DNA from: Streptomyces sp.
GTDB lineage: Bacteria; Actinomycetota; Actinomycetes; Streptomycetales; Streptomycetaceae
Length of the DNA: 55,106 bases
Direction: 5' to 3'
NCBI RefSeq assembly: GCF_019510245.1
Contig: NZ_JAEKKT010000151.1
Coordinates: 1-55,106 of the forward strand
Made by a program: the position numbers and the translations under genes
The notes under the pieces: generated by a model
Told to the model about the DNA's origin: nothing
Seen by the model: only the letters and a program-made list of their open reading frames with translations
Database searches by the model: none
In this document: positions 1 through 7,762 of the stretch, in pieces
Numbering within the stretch: the first letter of the stretch is position 1
Layout of the letters: each line of letters starts with the position of its first letter

Positions 1-2
1 GC

Positions 3-500
3 GTCGAGACGATCATCTTCGGCCCGGCCGACTTCATGGCGTCGATCAACATGAAGTCGCTGGTCGTGGGCGAGCAGCCGCCCGGCTACCCGGCGGACGC
101 CTACCACTACATCCTGATGAAGATCCTGATGGCCGCCCGCGCCAACAACCTCCAGGCGATCGACGGCCCCTACCTCCAGATCCGCAACATCGACGGCTAC
201 CGCGAGGTCGCCCGGCGTGCCGCGGCGCTCGGCTTCGACGGCAAGTGGGTGCTGCACCCGGGCCAGGTCGAGGCGTCCAACGAGATCTTCTCGCCGTCGC
301 AGGAGGACTACGACCACGCCGAGCTGATCCTGGACGCGTACGACTACTACACGTCCGAGGCGGGCGGCAAGAAGGGCTCCGCGATGCTCGGCGACGAGAT
401 GATCGACGAGGCCAGCCGCAAGATGGCCCTGGTCATCTCCGGCAAGGGCCGGGCCGCCGGCATGCAGCGCACGTCGAAGTTCGAGATCCCGGAGGCCTGA
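3..500 (+). CDS. CoA ester lyase (malyl-CoA lyase-like), 3' part
   Basis: Only the last 165 residues lie in the window; the frame is open to the left edge, so the start is outside. The visible part fits the HpcH/HpaI aldolase / citrate lyase beta family of CoA ester lyases: a GPADFMASI stretch at the edge and the family loop VLHPGQVEASNEIFSP. In the ethylmalonyl-CoA pathway such an enzyme (Mcl) cleaves malyl-type CoA esters to glyoxylate and acetyl- or propionyl-CoA. A MaoC hydratase starts 5 bases downstream and an acyl-CoA dehydrogenase follows, matching the neighbouring steps (mesaconyl-CoA hydration, methylsuccinyl-CoA oxidation). The family is clear; the exact substrate is inferred from context. 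Confidence 0.85.
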   Translation, partial: VETIIFGPADFMASINMKSLVVGEQPPGYPADAYHYILMKILMAARANNLQAIDGPYLQIRNIDGYREVARRAAALGFDGKWVLHPGQVEASNEIFSPSQEDYDHAELILDAYDYYTSEAGGKKGSAMLGDEMIDEASRKMALVISGKGRAAGMQRTSKFEIPEA

Positions 501-505
501 GGGCG

Positions 506-1018
506 ATGCAGTTCGGACGCACGTACGAGGAGTTCGAGGTCGGGGCGACGTACAAGCACTGGCCCGGGAAGACGGTCACGGAGTACGACGACCACCTGTT
601 CTGTCTCCTCACCATGAACCACCACCCGCTCCACATGGACACGAACTACGCCGAGAAGACGACGGACTTCGGCAAGAACGTGGTGGTGGGGAACTACATC
701 TACTCCCTCCTGCTCGGCATGTCCGTCCCGGACATCTCGGGCAAGGCGATCGCCAACCTGGAGATCGAGTCGCTCAAGCACGTGGCGCCGACCTTCCACG
801 GCGACACGATCTACGGCCAGACGACCGTGCTGGACAAGTGGCCCTCCAAGTCGAAGGACGACCGCGGGATCGTCTACGTCGAGACCAAGGGCTACAAGCA
901 GGACGGCACGCTGGTGTGCATCTTCCGCCGCAAGGTGATGGTGCCGACCGAGACGTACATCAAGGAGCGCGGCGGCGAGCAGCCGAGCCGCCCCGAGCTC
1001 AAGGAACAGGGGAAGTAA
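506..1018 (+). CDS. MaoC-like mesaconyl-CoA hydratase candidate
   Basis: A 170-residue MaoC/hot-dog hydratase. The hydratase-2 motif, usually GDxNPxHxD, appears as MNHHPLHMD near residues 36-44, so the usual catalytic Asp position carries Asn while the His is kept. The ATG at 506 was chosen because it follows the upstream stop by 5 bases and gives a protein starting at the hot-dog fold; the longer open frame upstream is a shadow of the lyase gene. It sits between a CoA ester lyase and an acyl-CoA dehydrogenase, so hydration of mesaconyl-CoA to methylmalyl-CoA is the likely job. Family assignment is firm, substrate is inferred. Confidence 0.85.
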   Translation: MQFGRTYEEFEVGATYKHWPGKTVTEYDDHLFCLLTMNHHPLHMDTNYAEKTTDFGKNVVVGNYIYSLLLGMSVPDISGKAIANLEIESLKHVAPTFHGDTIYGQTTVLDKWPSKSKDDRGIVYVETKGYKQDGTLVCIFRRKVMVPTETYIKERGGEQPSRPELKEQGK

Positions 1019-1021
1019 GCG

Positions 1022-2227
1022 ATGGCCCGTCTCGCCCAGACCGCCGGTCTGACCGACGTCCAGCAGGAGATCCTCTCCACCGTCCGCGACTTCGTGGACA
1101 AGGAGATCATCCCGGTCGCCACCGAGCTGGAGCACCGCGACGAGTACCCGCAGCAGATCGTCGACGGCCTCAAGGAACTCGGCCTGTTCGGCCTGATGAT
1201 CCCCGAGGAGTACGGCGGCCTGGGCGAGTCCCTCCTGACGTACGCGCTGTGCGTCGAGGAGATCGCACGGGGCTGGATGTCCGTCTCCGGGATCATCAAC
1301 ACGCACTTCATCGTGGCGTACATGCTCAAGCAGCACGGCACGCAGGAGCAGAAGGACCACTTCCTGCCGCGGATGGCGGCCGGCGACATCCGGGGCGCGT
1401 TCTCGATGTCCGAGCCGGGCCTCGGCTCGGACGTGTCGGCGATCACCTCGAAGGCGGTGAAGGACGGCGAGGAGTACGTCCTGAACGGCCAGAAGATGTG
1501 GCTGACGAACGGTGGCACCTCCTCCCTCGTGGCCGTCCTGGTGCGAAGTGACGAAGGACACCCCGAGGGCACGGCCCCCCACAAGTCGATGACGACCTTC
1601 CTGGTGGAGAAGGAGCCCGGCTTCGGCGAGGTCCGCCCCGGCCTCACCATCCCGGGCAAGATCGACAAGATGGGCTACAAGGGCGTCGACACCACCGAGC
1701 TGATCATGGACGGGCTGCGGATCCCGGCCGATCGGGTGCTCGGCGGGGTCACCGGCCGAGGTTTTTACCAAATGATGGACGGCGTCGAGGTCGGCCGCGT
1801 CAACGTGGCGGCGCGTGGCTGCGGTGTCGCGCAGCGTGCGTTCGAACTGGGCGTCCGGTACGCCCAGCAGCGTCATACTTTCGGCAAGGCCATCGCCCAG
1901 CACCAGGCCATCCAGTTCAAGCTGGCGGAGATGGCCACCAAGGTCGAGGCCGCCCATGCCATGATGGTCAACGCCGCACGTAAAAAGGACTCCGGGGAAC
2001 GAAACGACCTTGAGGCCGGGATGGCGAAGTACCTCGCCTCCGAGTACTGCAAGGAGGTCGTGGAGGACGCCTTCCGGATCCACGGCGGCTACGGCTTCTC
2101 CAAGGAATACGAGATCGAACGCCTGTACCGTGAGGCACCGATGCTGCTGATCGGCGAGGGCACCGCCGAGATCCAGAAAATGATCATCGGGCGGAGGTTG
2201 CTCGAAGAGTATCGATTCCAGGGCTGA
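1022..2227 (+). CDS. Acyl-CoA dehydrogenase (methylsuccinyl-CoA dehydrogenase-like)
   Basis: A 401-residue FAD-dependent acyl-CoA dehydrogenase of normal length. Visible signatures are the flavin/substrate loop MSEPGLGSD near residue 130, the HGGYGF stretch near residue 355 and the C-terminal GEGTAEIQ, in which Glu379 sits where the catalytic base of medium-chain enzymes lies. The start ATG is 3 bases after the MaoC stop, so the three genes form one operon. Oxidation of methylsuccinyl-CoA to mesaconyl-CoA in the ethylmalonyl-CoA pathway is the expected role. Proteobacterial Mcd enzymes carry an N-terminal extension that this protein lacks, so a more general acyl-CoA dehydrogenase cannot be excluded. 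Confidence 0.85.
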   Translation: MARLAQTAGLTDVQQEILSTVRDFVDKEIIPVATELEHRDEYPQQIVDGLKELGLFGLMIPEEYGGLGESLLTYALCVEEIARGWMSVSGIINTHFIVAYMLKQHGTQEQKDHFLPRMAAGDIRGAFSMSEPGLGSDVSAITSKAVKDGEEYVLNGQKMWLTNGGTSSLVAVLVRSDEGHPEGTAPHKSMTTFLVEKEPGFGEVRPGLTIPGKIDKMGYKGVDTTELIMDGLRIPADRVLGGVTGRGFYQMMDGVEVGRVNVAARGCGVAQRAFELGVRYAQQRHTFGKAIAQHQAIQFKLAEMATKVEAAHAMMVNAARKKDSGERNDLEAGMAKYLASEYCKEVVEDAFRIHGGYGFSKEYEIERLYREAPMLLIGEGTAEIQKMIIGRRLLEEYRFQG

Positions 2228-2237
2228 TTGTCCCGGT

Positions 2238-2274
2238 ACGGGGTGTTTTCTTCGAGAAGAAGATCACACCCCGT
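2238..2274. terminator. Hairpin after the acyl-CoA dehydrogenase gene
   Basis: Nine-base arms ACGGGGTGT (2238-2246) and ACACCCCGT (2266-2274) enclose a second stem TTCTTC/GAAGAA (2248-2253 and 2256-2261). The structure starts 10 bases after the acyl-CoA dehydrogenase stop. There is no U-tract, as is usual in Streptomyces. It probably ends or attenuates the ethylmalonyl-CoA operon ahead of psd. Confidence 0.6.
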
Positions 2275-2396
2275 CAACGGTCTTCGGCCGCCGACTCGGC
2301 TTCCTGGCTTGCCCAGTTGTAGCCCCCGACCGGTACGATCCCGGAAAGCCGCCGTCCCCATTTCCCGCGCGGCATCATCCGCTACGAAGGTCATCC

Positions 2397-3053
2397 ATGC
2401 CCCACAGCCAAACCTCTGCACATCGAGACAGCCTGGCCGGCGTACGCCTCGCGCGCGGAGCATCGCCGTGGCTTCTCCCGACCGTCGCCACCGCAGCCGT
2501 CAGCCTCCTGCGCGCCCGTCGCTCCGGCGCCGCCAAGGCCGTCGCCCTGCCCGCCACCGCGCTCGCGGCGGGCATGCTGTGGTTCTTCCGCGACCCCGAG
2601 CGTGAGATCGCCCAGGGCCGTGTCATCTCTCCCGCTGACGGCGTGGTGCAGAGCATCATGCCGTGGAAGGACGGACGCACCCGCGTCGCGATCTTCATGA
2701 GCCCGCTCAACGTCCACGTCAACCGCGCGCCCCTCGCGGGCGAGGTGACGTCGGTGGAGCACATCCCCGGTGGTTTCGTTCCCGCCTTCAACAAGGAGAG
2801 CGAGAACAACGAGCGCGTAGTCTGGCATTTCGACACCGAACTCGGCGACATCGAGATGATCCAGATCGCCGGCGCGGTGGCCCGCCGTATCGTCCCCTAC
2901 GTGCCGCAGGGCACGAAGGTCGAGCAGGGCGACCGCATCGGTCTGATCCGCTTCGGCTCGCGCGTCGACATCTACCTGCCGGAGGGCGTGGAGGTCGCGG
3001 TCGAGGTCGGCCAGAAGACCGTGGCTGGGGTGACTCGCATTGACCGTGATTGA
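2397..3053 (+). CDS. psd: Phosphatidylserine decarboxylase
   Basis: A 218-residue protein of the short phosphatidylserine decarboxylase type. It converts phosphatidylserine to phosphatidylethanolamine at the membrane. A hydrophobic N-terminal stretch near residues 20-55 anchors it, HVNRAPLAGEV lies mid-protein, and the self-cleavage site is FGS near residues 186-188: Ser188 becomes the pyruvoyl group, leaving an alpha chain of about 31 residues. A GAAGG ribosome site lies 7 bases before the ATG. The stop overlaps the TTG start of pssA by 14 bases, so the two consecutive steps of the pathway are translationally coupled. Confidence 0.93.
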   Translation: MPHSQTSAHRDSLAGVRLARGASPWLLPTVATAAVSLLRARRSGAAKAVALPATALAAGMLWFFRDPEREIAQGRVISPADGVVQSIMPWKDGRTRVAIFMSPLNVHVNRAPLAGEVTSVEHIPGGFVPAFNKESENNERVVWHFDTELGDIEMIQIAGAVARRIVPYVPQGTKVEQGDRIGLIRFGSRVDIYLPEGVEVAVEVGQKTVAGVTRIDRD

Positions 3054-3900
3054 TCCTGAGACCCAGGCGGGCTGGGTGCCCGAAGCCGACGAGATCGGCG
3101 ACGACGAGGAGGAGATGCCGCTCTCTCTCCGCCTCTCGATAGCGGACACCCTCACGCTCGGCAACGCCACGTGCGGTTTCATGGCGGTGTACTTCACCAC
3201 CACCGGCATCCTGATCCCGCACCTCACCGGGGACGACCAGTCGGCCGGCATGGCGCGCCACAGCGCCGCCACCGCGGTCATCCTCATGCTCTGCGCGGCG
3301 GTCTTCGACCTCTTCGACGGCCTGGTGGCACGCAAGCTGCGCTCCTCCCCCATGGGCGCGGAACTGGACAACCTCTCCGACCTGATCAGCTTCGGCCTCG
3401 CGCCGGCGTACTTCGTGCTCGTCTACGGCATGGTGGCCGACGACGCGTACCAGAAGGTGGCCGCGGTCGGAGCCGTCGTGGTCCTGCTCGCGGTGGTGCT
3501 GAGACTCGCGCGGTTCTCGTGCGTGACCCCGCCGAACGGCATGTTCCAGGGCATGCCGTCACCGTTCGGCGCGCTGACGGTGGTCTCCATCGTCCTGCTG
3601 GAGCTGCCCTTCGTGGCGACGCTTCTCGCCATCCTGGGCACGGCCTGGCTGATGGTGAGCCGGGTGGAGTACCCGAAGCCGCGCGGCCGCCTCGCGGTCG
3701 CGATGCTCGCCTGGATCGTCCTGTCGATGGGGCTCCTGGTCTCCTGGGCCTTCGACGCGCCCAGCGGCCAGCTCCTCCTCCAGACCGGCTGCGCGCTGCA
3801 ACTGGTGATGGGCGCGGTGATCCCGCTGTTCGCCACGGCACGCCGGGTGAACAATTTCCGCGACAACAGGCGCGAGGCGCGGGCGGCACAGCTGCCCTGA
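3040..3900 (+). CDS. pssA: CDP-diacylglycerol-serine O-phosphatidyltransferase
   Basis: A 286-residue multi-pass membrane enzyme that makes phosphatidylserine from CDP-diacylglycerol and serine. The CDP-alcohol phosphotransferase signature is present as DLFDGLVAR starting at residue 90, followed by GAELDNLSD, giving the metal-binding Asp set; hydrophobic segments follow to the C-terminus. The start is TTG at 3040 inside the end of psd; a GTG two codons later is an alternative. Together with psd it forms the two-step phosphatidylethanolamine route. The acidic N-terminal 30 residues are cytosolic. A strong hairpin lies just downstream. Confidence 0.93.
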   Translation: MTVIDPETQAGWVPEADEIGDDEEEMPLSLRLSIADTLTLGNATCGFMAVYFTTTGILIPHLTGDDQSAGMARHSAATAVILMLCAAVFDLFDGLVARKLRSSPMGAELDNLSDLISFGLAPAYFVLVYGMVADDAYQKVAAVGAVVVLLAVVLRLARFSCVTPPNGMFQGMPSPFGALTVVSIVLLELPFVATLLAILGTAWLMVSRVEYPKPRGRLAVAMLAWIVLSMGLLVSWAFDAPSGQLLLQTGCALQLVMGAVIPLFATARRVNNFRDNRREARAAQLP

Positions 3901-3916
3901 CGCTCCGCACACCGCC

Positions 3917-3960
3917 GACGGGCGTGGCCCGAGCCTTCGAGGCTCGGGCCACGCCCGTTT
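3917..3960. terminator. Strong hairpin terminator after pssA
   Basis: A near-perfect inverted repeat with 19-base arms (3918-3936 and 3940-3958) and a TCG loop, followed by TTTCG. It starts 17 bases after the pssA stop and precedes a gene with its own control region, so it is a convincing intrinsic terminator for psd-pssA. Confidence 0.85.
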
Positions 3961-3988
3961 CGCGTTCAAGGGCGTACGGCGTTGGCCA

Positions 3989-4000
3989 TTGACCGGTCAA
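3989..4000. promoter_or_regulatory. Perfect 12-base palindrome upstream of hydrolase
   Basis: TTGACCGGTCAA is a perfect palindrome 130 bases before the hydrolase ATG and just after the pssA terminator. It could be a repressor operator. No matching repressor gene is adjacent, and a short GC-rich palindrome may also arise by chance. Confidence 0.35.
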
Positions 4001-4130
4001 CCACCCCTGGCCGAAGCCGAGTTGCAAGGGACGGGACAGAAGAGGACGGTGGAATTGGGTTGAACTTTACGGGGATTTGTCCCCATTTAGGGATGGGGAT
4101 GACCCGCCTCTTACGGATCGGAGTACAGCC

Positions 4131-5357
4131 ATGCCCGCACCCACTCCCAAGGACTACTCGGTCCCGCACGTCTCCAAGCTGCCGGCGAACGAGGGCGACA
4201 CCGTGCACCTCTTCGTCCGGGAGTACGACGGCACCCAGGGCAACCAGCCGCACGAGGTGGTGCTGATGCTCCATGGCCGGAGCGTGCCGGTTCTCGCCGG
4301 GTACGACCTGACGGTCCCCGGGTCCGACATCGACTACAACTGGGCACAGGACCTGGCCAAGCACCACTACGACGTCTTCATGATGGACCTGCAGGGCAAC
4401 GGGCGGTCGCCCCGCCCGAAGATGGACGAACCCCGCAACGCCAGCCCCGCGCAGCGCAGCGTCCTCTCCCCCAACCCGCTGTCGCCTCCGTACACCGGCC
4501 CACCGCTGTACCCGCACCAGCTCGGGAACACGGAGAGCGAATGCGCGGAGCTGGCCACCGTGGTCGCCTTCGTCAGGTCGCTGCCGGGCAGGGACAAACC
4601 CCTGGACTTCATCGGCTGGTCCGCCGCGGCACCGTCCATGGGTCCGTACACCCTGCAGCACCCCGAGGACGTCAAGAGCCTCTTCCTGCTCGCCCCCATC
4701 TTCCCGCCCGCGGGGCGGTGGTCGGGCGATCCCCCGGATCCCTTCGCCCTTCCGGCGGGCACCTCGCTGCCGGTCTCCGACCCGCCCACCCTGTACGGCT
4801 TCCCCATGTTCGTCAGCGACAAGAACGGCTTCGTGAACGCCTGGAACAAGGAGCAGGGCACCCCGCCGCAACGCGAACCCGGCATGGAGAACACCGCGTG
4901 GGCCGCCATGATGGCGAACGACCCCCTCGGCAGCACCTGGGGCAAGGAGCTGTCACCCGGCGTGTACGAGGGCATCCACCGGTTCCGGAACTCCTACTTC
5001 TGGGGCTGGACCAACGAGACGGTGCCCTACCAGGACGCGCTGGGCAACTACATCCTCGGTGACCGGGTTCCTGTCGCCATCGTCTACGGAGAGCTGGACA
5101 AGACGGCCAACACCGCGCCGAACGTCCCCGTCCCGCCGCCGCTGCGGTTCTCCGTGCCGGCCCTCTACAAGGCCGTCGGCGGCCCCGAGAAGCTGATGTT
5201 CGAGCTGGAGGGCGCGGGACACTCCGTGGTCTGGGAGCGCCCCGCGGAGATCGTGCACGACATCGCCTTCCAGTGGCTCCACAACAAGCACAAGGTGTGG
5301 GGCCTCACGAGCGGCAGCTACTACCGCGACTCGACGGGCGTCCTGACGCCGAACTAG
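4131..5357 (+). CDS. Alpha/beta hydrolase
   Basis: A 408-residue alpha/beta-hydrolase-fold protein. LMLHGRSVP near residue 45 is the oxyanion-hole region, the nucleophile elbow is GWSAA with Ser164 (Ala replaces the usual second Gly), the acid is probably Asp in GELDKTAN and the base His is in GAGHSVVWERP near the C-terminus. No signal peptide is seen. The ATG at 4131 is preceded by GGAG at 4120-4123 with 7 bases spacing; the longer open frame upstream has no such site. It stands alone between the pssA terminator and the convergent glycerate kinase gene. The substrate is unknown; esterase, lipase or haloalkane-type activity cannot be separated by eye. Confidence 0.8.
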   Translation: MPAPTPKDYSVPHVSKLPANEGDTVHLFVREYDGTQGNQPHEVVLMLHGRSVPVLAGYDLTVPGSDIDYNWAQDLAKHHYDVFMMDLQGNGRSPRPKMDEPRNASPAQRSVLSPNPLSPPYTGPPLYPHQLGNTESECAELATVVAFVRSLPGRDKPLDFIGWSAAAPSMGPYTLQHPEDVKSLFLLAPIFPPAGRWSGDPPDPFALPAGTSLPVSDPPTLYGFPMFVSDKNGFVNAWNKEQGTPPQREPGMENTAWAAMMANDPLGSTWGKELSPGVYEGIHRFRNSYFWGWTNETVPYQDALGNYILGDRVPVAIVYGELDKTANTAPNVPVPPPLRFSVPALYKAVGGPEKLMFELEGAGHSVVWERPAEIVHDIAFQWLHNKHKVWGLTSGSYYRDSTGVLTPN

Positions 5358-5363
5358 CCCGCC

Positions 5364-6494
5364 TCAGGCGAGGAAGTCCCGCGCGATCTGCTCGGCGACC
5401 CGCTCCAGGATCGGTCCGGCCTCGGCGATGCACCGCACCACGTCCGGTTCGATCTCGGTGAGCGGGTAGGCCCGGCGGATCCCGGCCCGGCCGAGTGCCG
5501 CCGGCGGCAGGGCGAGGCGGCCGCAGACCGCCACGACCTCCTTGCCGGCGGCACGCGCCGCCGCGGCCACCCCGGCCGGCGCCTTGCCGTGCAGGGTCTG
5601 CTCGTCGAGGGAACCCTCACCGGTGATCACCAGCGACGCCCGCTCCAGCGCGGGGGCGAAGCCCAGGACGTCGAGCATGACCTCGATACCGGCTCGGAAG
5701 CGCGCGCCGAGCAGCAAAGCGCCGTACCCGATGCCCCCGGCCGCCCCCGCACCCGGCGCGACCGCGTACTCGGCGGCGCGCGGACCGACCTCGGTCTCCA
5801 GGACCTTGGCGAAGTGGGCCAGCGCGGCGTCCAGGAGCTCCACGTCGTCCGGCGAGGCCCCCTTCTGCGGGCCGTAGACGGCCGGCGCGCCCTTCGGGCC
5901 GGTGAGCGGGTTGTCGACGTCGCTGGCGAGAACCAGGTCGACGGTGGACAGGCGCGGGTCCAGGCCCGACAGGTCGGCACGGGCCAGATCGGCGAGGCCG
6001 CCGCCGCCCGGCGGCACCGGTCCGCCGTCCGCGTCGAGGAAGCGGGCGCCGAGCGCCGACAGCATTCCGGCCCCGCCGTCGGTCGTGGCACTGCCCCCGA
6101 CCCCGAAGACGATCGTGCGCGCGCCCGCGTCCAGCGCGGCCCGCAGCAGCTCTCCGGAGCCGTACGTGGAGGCCGTCAGGGGCGCGAAGACACCGCGGGG
6201 CAGCCGCTGCAGGCCGCTCGCCTCGGCCATCTCCACGACCGCGGTGCCGCCGCGCAGCGCGAACGCGGCGGTGACCTCCTGCCCCAGCGGCCCGGCGACC
6301 TGCCGCTCATGGCGTTCGAATCCGGCCGCGACCGCCGCGGCCACCGTGCCGTCCCCGCCGTCCGCGACGGGCAGCGCCTCGACGTCGGCGCCGGGCACGA
6401 TGCGCCTGAGCCCCGCCGTGACCCGCTCGGCGACCTCCACGGCCGTCAGCGAGCCCTTGAACTTGTCCGCGGCGATGAGCACGCGCTGTGTCAC
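5364..6494 (-). CDS. glxK: Glycerate kinase
   Basis: A 376-residue member of the GlxK glycerate kinase family, which phosphorylates D-glycerate with ATP, linking glyoxylate and serine metabolism to glycolysis. The N-terminal ADKFKGSLTA motif, ALPVADGGDGT near residue 42 and the glycine-rich FGVGGSATTDGGAG mid-protein are family hallmarks. The start is GTG at 6494. It runs convergently with the upstream hydrolase with only 6 bases between stops. Its link to glyoxylate fits the nearby ethylmalonyl-CoA genes, but no operon joins them. Confidence 0.92.
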   Translation of the reverse strand: MTQRVLIAADKFKGSLTAVEVAERVTAGLRRIVPGADVEALPVADGGDGTVAAAVAAGFERHERQVAGPLGQEVTAAFALRGGTAVVEMAEASGLQRLPRGVFAPLTASTYGSGELLRAALDAGARTIVFGVGGSATTDGGAGMLSALGARFLDADGGPVPPGGGGLADLARADLSGLDPRLSTVDLVLASDVDNPLTGPKGAPAVYGPQKGASPDDVELLDAALAHFAKVLETEVGPRAAEYAVAPGAGAAGGIGYGALLLGARFRAGIEVMLDVLGFAPALERASLVITGEGSLDEQTLHGKAPAGVAAAARAAGKEVVAVCGRLALPPAALGRAGIRRAYPLTEIEPDVVRCIAEAGPILERVAEQIARDFLA

Positions 6495-6641
6495 CTGTAT
6501 CCCCTTGCTCTCCGGGCCTCGCGCACGTCAAGGCCAGTCGCGCCGCTGTGACCTTAACCGGAGGACACCCTTGCCGTCATGCCCCGCCCGAAGCCTGGGA
6601 AGCGGCTGGGAGCCGCCTGCGAAAACGGTTAGACCTCAGCC

Positions 6642-6743
6642 ATGACCAGTCTGGGGCCCGACTACGCCGACCGCGTCCTCGGCGGCAGGCTCGAACGGCG
6701 TTCGGCTACGCGTTGTTCATCGCTCCCTGTTCGCGTTCGGTGA
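6642..6743 (+). pseudogene. Truncated gene start at the left edge of the cluster
   Basis: An ATG at 6642 opens a 33-codon frame beginning MTSLGPDYADRVLGG, which reads like the N-terminus of a real protein, possibly the DYADRVxGGxLG start of ADP-ribosylglycohydrolase-type proteins (from memory, not checked). After about residue 18 the sequence becomes non-protein-like and soon stops; its tail overlaps the end of the next gene on the other strand. I read it as the stump of a gene cut at roughly 6,695, possibly when the neighbouring cluster arrived. A chance short frame is the alternative. Confidence 0.35.
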
Positions 6744-7680
6744 CGGCCGCGCCGCCGCTGTCCGGGAAGTGGGCGCGCAGGCGGTCCACCGCGTCCAGGT
6801 GGGACTCGCGAACGACGTAGCGGGTGATCCCCCAGCGGCGCCGGTGCTCGTCGAGCGCGGCCGTGATCTCCCGTTCCGTGCCGACCCACGCGTAGGGGGA
6901 CACGAGCACGTCGGCCGGGGAGCAGTTCAGCTGCCCGGCGATGCGTTGGGCCGCGGCCTCGGCGTCGTCGGTGACCTCCACCAGCTGGACCAGCGCTTCG
7001 CGCGCCGGGGCTGTGGACCGGCCGGCGGCGCCCTGTTCGATCAGGTCGATCTGGCGGTCAATGTCCTCGGCGTTCCAGCGCGTCTCGTGCGTGTGGCCGT
7101 CGGGCAGGGTGCGGCCCAGCCCGCTCAGGCCCACGACGTCCGCGTGCGCCCCCGCCCAGCGCAGCAGCGCGGTGTTGCCGCCCCCGAAGGTGAACGGCAC
7201 ATCACTTCGGACCGGGCGCGGCCTGGTGAGCCGGGCCTGGCGGACGCGCGCCTCGGGGCCGTCGAGGGTGACGGTCTCGCCCGCGAGGAGGGCGCGGCAG
7301 GCTTCGGCGACGACCTGGAAGCGCCGGACGCGCCCCGCCACGTCCGGCCGCTGCCGGCCCAGCATCTCCCACTCGGCCGGGGTGTGGCCCGCGCCCAGGG
7401 CCAGGCGCGCGCGTCCGCCCGAGACAAGGTCCAGGGTCGCGACGTCCGACGCCAGCAGCAGTGGCTCGCGCACCCCCGCGTGGGAGACGTAGGAGCCCAC
7501 GCCGAGGCGTTCGGTGACCGCCGCCGCGGCGGCCAGCGCGACGAACGGGGAGGCGGCGGTGCCCGGATGGTCGGCCGCGAGCAGCGCGTCGTACCCCCCT
7601 GCCTCCGCGCGCCGGGCAAGCGCAGTCCAGGAGGCTGCGTCTCGCGGCTGGGCCTGTACGGAAATGATCGGTGCCTGCAT
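6706..7680 (-). CDS. LLM-class F420/FMN-dependent oxidoreductase
   Basis: A 324-residue luciferase-like (TIM-barrel) oxidoreductase. Typical segments are the N-terminal ARRAEAGGYDALLAADH, the ATLDLVSGGRARLALGAG region and the FGGGNTALLRWAGAHADVV stretch that lines the cofactor pocket. It is probably F420-dependent, as most actinobacterial members are. The ATG at 7680 has no purine-rich ribosome site, but TAGCCT (a TANNNT -10 box, complement of 7687-7692) lies 6 bases before it, so a leaderless transcript separate from the MFS gene is likely. It may be a tailoring enzyme of the adjacent cluster or a boundary gene; position alone cannot settle this. Confidence 0.85.
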   Translation of the reverse strand: MQAPIISVQAQPRDAASWTALARRAEAGGYDALLAADHPGTAASPFVALAAAAAVTERLGVGSYVSHAGVREPLLLASDVATLDLVSGGRARLALGAGHTPAEWEMLGRQRPDVAGRVRRFQVVAEACRALLAGETVTLDGPEARVRQARLTRPRPVRSDVPFTFGGGNTALLRWAGAHADVVGLSGLGRTLPDGHTHETRWNAEDIDRQIDLIEQGAAGRSTAPAREALVQLVEVTDDAEAAAQRIAGQLNCSPADVLVSPYAWVGTEREITAALDEHRRRWGITRYVVRESHLDAVDRLRAHFPDSGGAAVTEREQGAMNNA

Positions 7681-7762
7681 GTCAGGAGGCTAGGGTGAGG
7701 CCCCGCCGGGCGGCGGGATTTGCGCGTGTGGCGAAACCGTCCCGCCCGGCTCGGGCACGGCG

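Noticed and set aside
6706..7680. The left LLM oxidoreductase as a certain cluster member
   Set aside because: It has its own leaderless promoter, is not overlapped with the MFS gene and belongs to a general F420-type family, so membership remains open.
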